Assembly: GCA_002049825.1 (NCBI GenBank) | Contig: MVCZ01000128.1 | Location: 1-9,757, forward strand | Reading direction: 5' to 3' | Source: Candidatus Zhuqueibacterota bacterium 4484_188 | Lineage (GTDB): Bacteria; Calditrichota; Calditrichia; RBG-13-44-9 | DNA: 9,757 nucleotides | Part shown: positions 6,517 to 9,757 of the stretch, in pieces | Numbering within the stretch: the stretch's first letter is position 1 | Layout: every line of letters begins with the position of its first letter | Translations under genes and position numbers: made by a program | Notes under the pieces: generated by a model | What the model saw: the letters and a program-made list of their open reading frames with translations, nothing else | Told to the model about the DNA's origin: nothing | Databases searched by the model: none

Positions 6517-9071
6517 CGGTAAACTACCAGGATGCCCACCACCTTTCGATAACCAGCGATCCGGTTAATGAACCGGTAAATATGTTTGAAGACCAGGTTA
6601 CTTTTGAAGTGCGAGACGCCTATGGAAATCTTGAAACGGTGACCAAAACCGTGGACTTGAGCATGTTGTCCGGCACCGGCACTCCCACATTCCGGCAGAC
6701 ACCCACCGGTTCGGACATCACTCAGATTGATTTGGTAAATGCCGGTTCCGGTTCGTTTTATTTTGCCTGCAATGTGGCAGGTACCAAAGAAATTGGCATT
6801 AGTACAACCGGTCTGGTGGCAACCTCCCAAAATGCAACGATTTCGGGAATAGCTTCAAAAATCCTGATTAAACTGCCCGGGCAATCTTTTGTCAATGGCA
6901 GCGGCATTATCGGTCCGGTAACCGCCCAGCAAGCCGGGACTTCCTTTAATGTAACGCTTTATATTGTCGATTCGGATAACTATGTAGTGGACACCGAAAC
7001 CGGTTCCCGGGCGATTGATTTTACATCGAATACCGGCAATGCACCGGACGGCACCCAGCCTACTATTAATGGGAATACGCCTGATGTCACCGATGTATTA
7101 AACTGGTCGGATATCTCGATTGGTTTTAGCGCCGGGGTCAGCGATAATGTGGCGATCATTTTATACAAATCCGGGAGCGGGGTCAATTTCACCGCATCGG
7201 ACAACAGCGGTTCGCCAACCTTGACCGGCGAAACTTCATCGAATCTTACCGTTAATCCGGCGGCGTTAAACGATTTTGTGTTTGCCGTCACCACTCCGCA
7301 AATTGACGGGCTGCCGGTGAGCGGAACCAATACCCTTACTGCCAGAGATGTGTATCAAAATGTAAAAACCGACTTCGATGCCTCCGCTACACCGGTGACG
7401 ATTGCCAAGAATTCCGGTCCGGGCACTTTAAGTGTAAAAGGGCTTCACGGCACCTCGGGAGACGAACTGAACCAGGCAGACGATTTTAGCCAGGGCGTTG
7501 CCAACCTGACCAGCCTGGGAATGCGTCTGGATGTGAGTGCGGAAGGAACCTATCAGATTAAGGCAACTGTTGGCGGCACCGATAAAGGAAGTAGTGGGAA
7601 CATTGCTATCGATTTCAGGACCGCCGTGGTAAGCAATCCCACCCCGGCAGCTGATGCGAATATCGATGCCTCAGCGTCAAACAGCGATTTATCACTTTCT
7701 GCCGACGTAAGCCAGGGCGAATTGACAACCTACGATTACAATGACGATTTCCAAATTCGCTGGGGATTCACCAATAATGCCGATGGCAGCAGTCTTCAGC
7801 AAACCGGCAGTTCCGGAGACCTGACAGTTTCCGGGAGTGTGAGCTATAATGTTCCCGCCGCGACACTTCAGGCGGGGAGTGCGTATAGCTATTTCTTCTG
7901 GTGGGTAGAAAATGTAAACACCACCGGAAATGTGACACAGCTTACCGGCTCGCCGATTACCAGCGCTAAACAACGCTTAATTGTGAACCCAACACTACAA
8001 ACCAGCGGCGGGGATGTCTCGAGCGGCAGCTATGCGCCCGGCGGCACCGACCAGGAAATGGTTTCGCTGCAATTCGCGCCCTCACCATCCCAGGCAACCA
8101 TCCAGGTTGTTTCGCTGGATTTCCAGAAAACCGGAACCGCAACCGCCGGGGATATTGACGCTTTCCACCTGTATGAAGACAACGGCACCATCGGTCAATT
8201 CGATGGTGCGGATAATTTATTGGCGAGTTTAGGTTACAGCGGTGGTAGCACCGTCAGTTTTTCAGGATTTACCCTGAATGCAGTCGCGTCCGGAACCCAT
8301 GCACTGGTAACAGTAGATGTCAATTCCGCGGCAAACGGCAGCCATACGCTGGGTCTGAATTTGGGCGACCAGGGCGATGTGGGCGTTGGTGACAACGTGG
8401 TGAATGGCGGCGCCGGTGCCATTCAAAAAGCGGCTTTTAGCAATATCGGCACCGGGGGCGACAATCCGCTTCCGGTCACCCTGATTTCTTTCGAGGCACA
8501 TCAGGACCGGGATAAAATCGTTATTCAATGGGAAACTGCCAGCGAAATGGAAAATGAGGGATTTTTCCTCTACCGTTCTCAAGAGGACCAAACAAACTTC
8601 CGGCAGCTTAATATTCAGATTATTCCCGGAGCCGGCAGCAGCAACCAAGCGCACAGCTACCAATACATCGATACCGATGTGGAAGAAAACATTACCTACT
8701 ATTACAAACTGATTTCCCGCGACTATAATGGTCAGGTGCATGAAAATGGAACGGTTTCTTGTGCCATCGTCCCGTTACCCGAAACGTTCACACTGCGTCA
8801 AAACTATCCGAATCCCTTTAACCCGGGTACGCAGATTAGCTTTGACGTGGCAGAAGAGGGACACATTCGCCTGGTGATTTATAATTCGCTGGGACAAAAA
8901 ATCAGGACCTTAATTGATAATCGGCTTTATCAACCGGGTTCCTACAGCAACATTACCTGGAATGCCCGGGACAATCAAAATCGCCGGGTTGCCAATGGAG
9001 TCTATTATTTGGAGTTATTGGCACCGGAAAATAATTTCCGCCAGGTGCGAAAAATTGTCTTTATGAAGTGA
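6513..9071 (+). CDS. Secreted T9SS cargo protein, C-terminal part with type A sorting domain
   Basis: The open frame begins at GTG (6513), overlapping the stop of the preceding frame, but has no signal peptide or ribosome site of its own. Coding sense extends back to about 6498, so it is the rest of the same protein and not a separate gene. It contains repeated Ig/invasin-like beta domains (VTFEVRDAYGN early, TLTARDVYQN in the middle) and a beta domain with FHLYEDNGTIGQFDGADNLL near 555. The unit from about 651 (LPVTLISFEA, IQWETASEMENEGFFLYRS, YYYKLISRDYNG) commonly precedes T9SS sorting signals. The last ~95 residues (about 755-852: NYPNPFNP, VIYNSLGQKIRTL, NGVYYLELL, KIVFMK) are the type A sorting domain that sends the protein through the type IX system to the cell surface. 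No catalytic motif was seen. A terminator follows at 9100. Confidence 0.85.
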   Translation: MTVNYQDAHHLSITSDPVNEPVNMFEDQVTFEVRDAYGNLETVTKTVDLSMLSGTGTPTFRQTPTGSDITQIDLVNAGSGSFYFACNVAGTKEIGISTTGLVATSQNATISGIASKILIKLPGQSFVNGSGIIGPVTAQQAGTSFNVTLYIVDSDNYVVDTETGSRAIDFTSNTGNAPDGTQPTINGNTPDVTDVLNWSDISIGFSAGVSDNVAIILYKSGSGVNFTASDNSGSPTLTGETSSNLTVNPAALNDFVFAVTTPQIDGLPVSGTNTLTARDVYQNVKTDFDASATPVTIAKNSGPGTLSVKGLHGTSGDELNQADDFSQGVANLTSLGMRLDVSAEGTYQIKATVGGTDKGSSGNIAIDFRTAVVSNPTPAADANIDASASNSDLSLSADVSQGELTTYDYNDDFQIRWGFTNNADGSSLQQTGSSGDLTVSGSVSYNVPAATLQAGSAYSYFFWWVENVNTTGNVTQLTGSPITSAKQRLIVNPTLQTSGGDVSSGSYAPGGTDQEMVSLQFAPSPSQATIQVVSLDFQKTGTATAGDIDAFHLYEDNGTIGQFDGADNLLASLGYSGGSTVSFSGFTLNAVASGTHALVTVDVNSAANGSHTLGLNLGDQGDVGVGDNVVNGGAGAIQKAAFSNIGTGGDNPLPVTLISFEAHQDRDKIVIQWETASEMENEGFFLYRSQEDQTNFRQLNIQIIPGAGSSNQAHSYQYIDTDVEENITYYYKLISRDYNGQVHENGTVSCAIVPLPETFTLRQNYPNPFNPGTQISFDVAEEGHIRLVIYNSLGQKIRTLIDNRLYQPGSYSNITWNARDNQNRRVANGVYYLELLAPENNFRQVRKIVFMK

Positions 9072-9099
9072 GTATGGCTGAACAATTAAGAGTAAACCG

Positions 9100-9133
9100 A
9101 GGGGATAAGTACTCAATTTATCCCCTTCTTTTT
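9100..9133 (+). terminator. Intrinsic terminator after the T9SS cargo gene
   Basis: A perfect 9-bp stem, AGGGGATAA (9100-9108) and TTATCCCCT (9118-9126), encloses a 9-base loop and is followed by a T-rich tract (9126-9133, TTCTTTTT). It starts 28 bases after the stop codon, the usual place, and separates this unit from the C25-like gene. Confidence 0.85.
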
Positions 9134-9146
9134 ATTAACATTGGGG

Positions 9147-9176
9147 TTGTAATCTGCCGATAATCTTGCCTATATT
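9147..9176 (+). promoter_or_regulatory. Possible promoter of the C25-like gene
   Basis: TTGTAA (9147-9152) and TATATT (9171-9176) with an 18-base spacer lie between the terminator and the start at 9213. TATATTTA also resembles the TAnnTTTG -7 box of Bacteroidota. The match is modest; the position after a strong terminator is the best support. Confidence 0.4.
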
Positions 9177-9212
9177 TAGCAGAAATTTTTATCAATAATA
9201 AACTGTAGGACT

Positions 9213-9757
9213 ATGAGATATAAATTATTCTTATTCTGGATTCTGTTCTTTTGCGCCCGATTGTTTTCCTCGCCTTCGCAGTTTTATGAAGTAGTAGAAC
9301 AAAATAATCAGTACATAGTGATTCGGTTCCATTTCCCGGATCCGGAAATTTCCCGCAATTCCCCGGCTTCCCGGATTGCTGCCATATCGTTACCCGGGAT
9401 GAACTATAGTTACGAGGATTCCGTTCCGTTACTGCCGGTATTCTCGAAGTCCATTATTGCGCCACCGGGAAAAGTATCAGTGAGTATTCTTACCTCGGAA
9501 CAAGAGTTTTACCCCGGCATAAAACCGCCGCTGCATCTTTCGCAGCAAACAATTTCCGACCAGGCTTTACTGGATTACCAACCGTTTCTTTACCCGAAGC
9601 GAGTCATAGTGTTGCGCGAAACCGGTTTGTTCCGCGATTACCGGTTGATGGCACTTCAGGTTTTTCCCCTGCAGTTAACCCCGGACGGCGTAAGGTTTTA
9701 CCGAAAGCTGGAAGTAAAAATCCGTTTCTTCGGAGTTCGTTCGCAGCGAGCCGGAAG
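9213..9757 (+). CDS. Gingipain-like (peptidase C25) protein, N-terminal part, cut by window end
   Basis: The frame is open for 181 codons to the right edge. Residues 1-20 form a signal peptide (MRYKLFLFWILFFCARLFSS). The rest fits the propeptide that precedes C25 cysteine peptidases: VPLLPVFSKSIIAPPGKVSV (71-90), YPKRVIVLRETGLFRDYRLM (127-146), then VFPLQLTPDG (150-159) leading into beta strands (KLEVKIRFFG). The catalytic domain with its His and Cys would lie beyond the window, so activity cannot be checked. Members include gingipain proteases and PorU, the T9SS enzyme that removes sorting domains from cargo, so its position after a T9SS cargo gene is suggestive. The start is set by the signal peptide; AGGA (9207-9210) is only 2 bases from the ATG, which is unusually close. 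It could instead be another T9SS cargo with the same propeptide. Confidence 0.75.
   Translation, partial: MRYKLFLFWILFFCARLFSSPSQFYEVVEQNNQYIVIRFHFPDPEISRNSPASRIAAISLPGMNYSYEDSVPLLPVFSKSIIAPPGKVSVSILTSEQEFYPGIKPPLHLSQQTISDQALLDYQPFLYPKRVIVLRETGLFRDYRLMALQVFPLQLTPDGVRFYRKLEVKIRFFGVRSQRAG

Noticed and set aside
8262..8741. Antisense 159-codon open frame inside the surface protein gene
   Set aside because: Shadow of a strongly coding region with well-known domain motifs on the + strand; no ribosome site or promoter.

Overview
The window looks like chromosomal DNA of a bacterium from the Fibrobacterota-Chlorobiota-Bacteroidota (FCB) side of the tree, possibly a Calditrichota- or KSB1-like lineage. 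The main evidence is a large secreted protein whose last ~95 residues form a type IX secretion (T9SS) type A sorting domain opening with the NYPNPFNP motif. Right after it comes the start of a protein with a gingipain (C25) propeptide-like N-terminus. The lineage is inferred from these families; no rRNA or other marker gene is present. All recognisable genes lie on the + strand.

Layout. Positions 1-188 hold the basic, Lys/Ala/Pro-rich C-terminal tail of an unidentified protein. A 416-base non-coding stretch follows, with weak terminator-like hairpins. Next come folE (GTP cyclohydrolase I, 605-1138), an unrecognised two-helix membrane protein with TPR-like repeats (1176 to a restored end at 2731, broken by a frameshift near 2546), and folP (dihydropteroate synthase with an N-terminal extra domain, 2852-4033). 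A 389-base gap contains a near-perfect sigma70-type promoter (4086-4114), a repeat-like hairpin, and a long leader to cdaA (diadenylate cyclase, 4423-5235). After 45 bases comes the large T9SS cargo protein, split by a second frameshift at about 6497 (5281-6516 and 6513-9071; restored length about 1263 residues). A strong intrinsic terminator (9100-9133) closes that unit. The C25-like gene starts at 9213 and runs off the window.

How the genes work together. FolE makes the first pterin intermediate from GTP and FolP joins the pterin to p-aminobenzoate, so the first half is a partial folate cluster with an unknown membrane TPR protein between the two enzymes. CdaA makes the second messenger c-di-AMP. 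The surface protein and the C25-like protein belong to the envelope and secretion side, the second perhaps being a cargo-processing protease or another T9SS cargo.

The most notable points are: a Gln at the FolE position equivalent to catalytic His179 of E. coli; two frameshifts that are each explained by loss of one G; and a consensus promoter about 300 bases ahead of cdaA. No phage, transposase, CRISPR array, tRNA or rRNA was seen. I found no clear evidence of a wholly new biological system.
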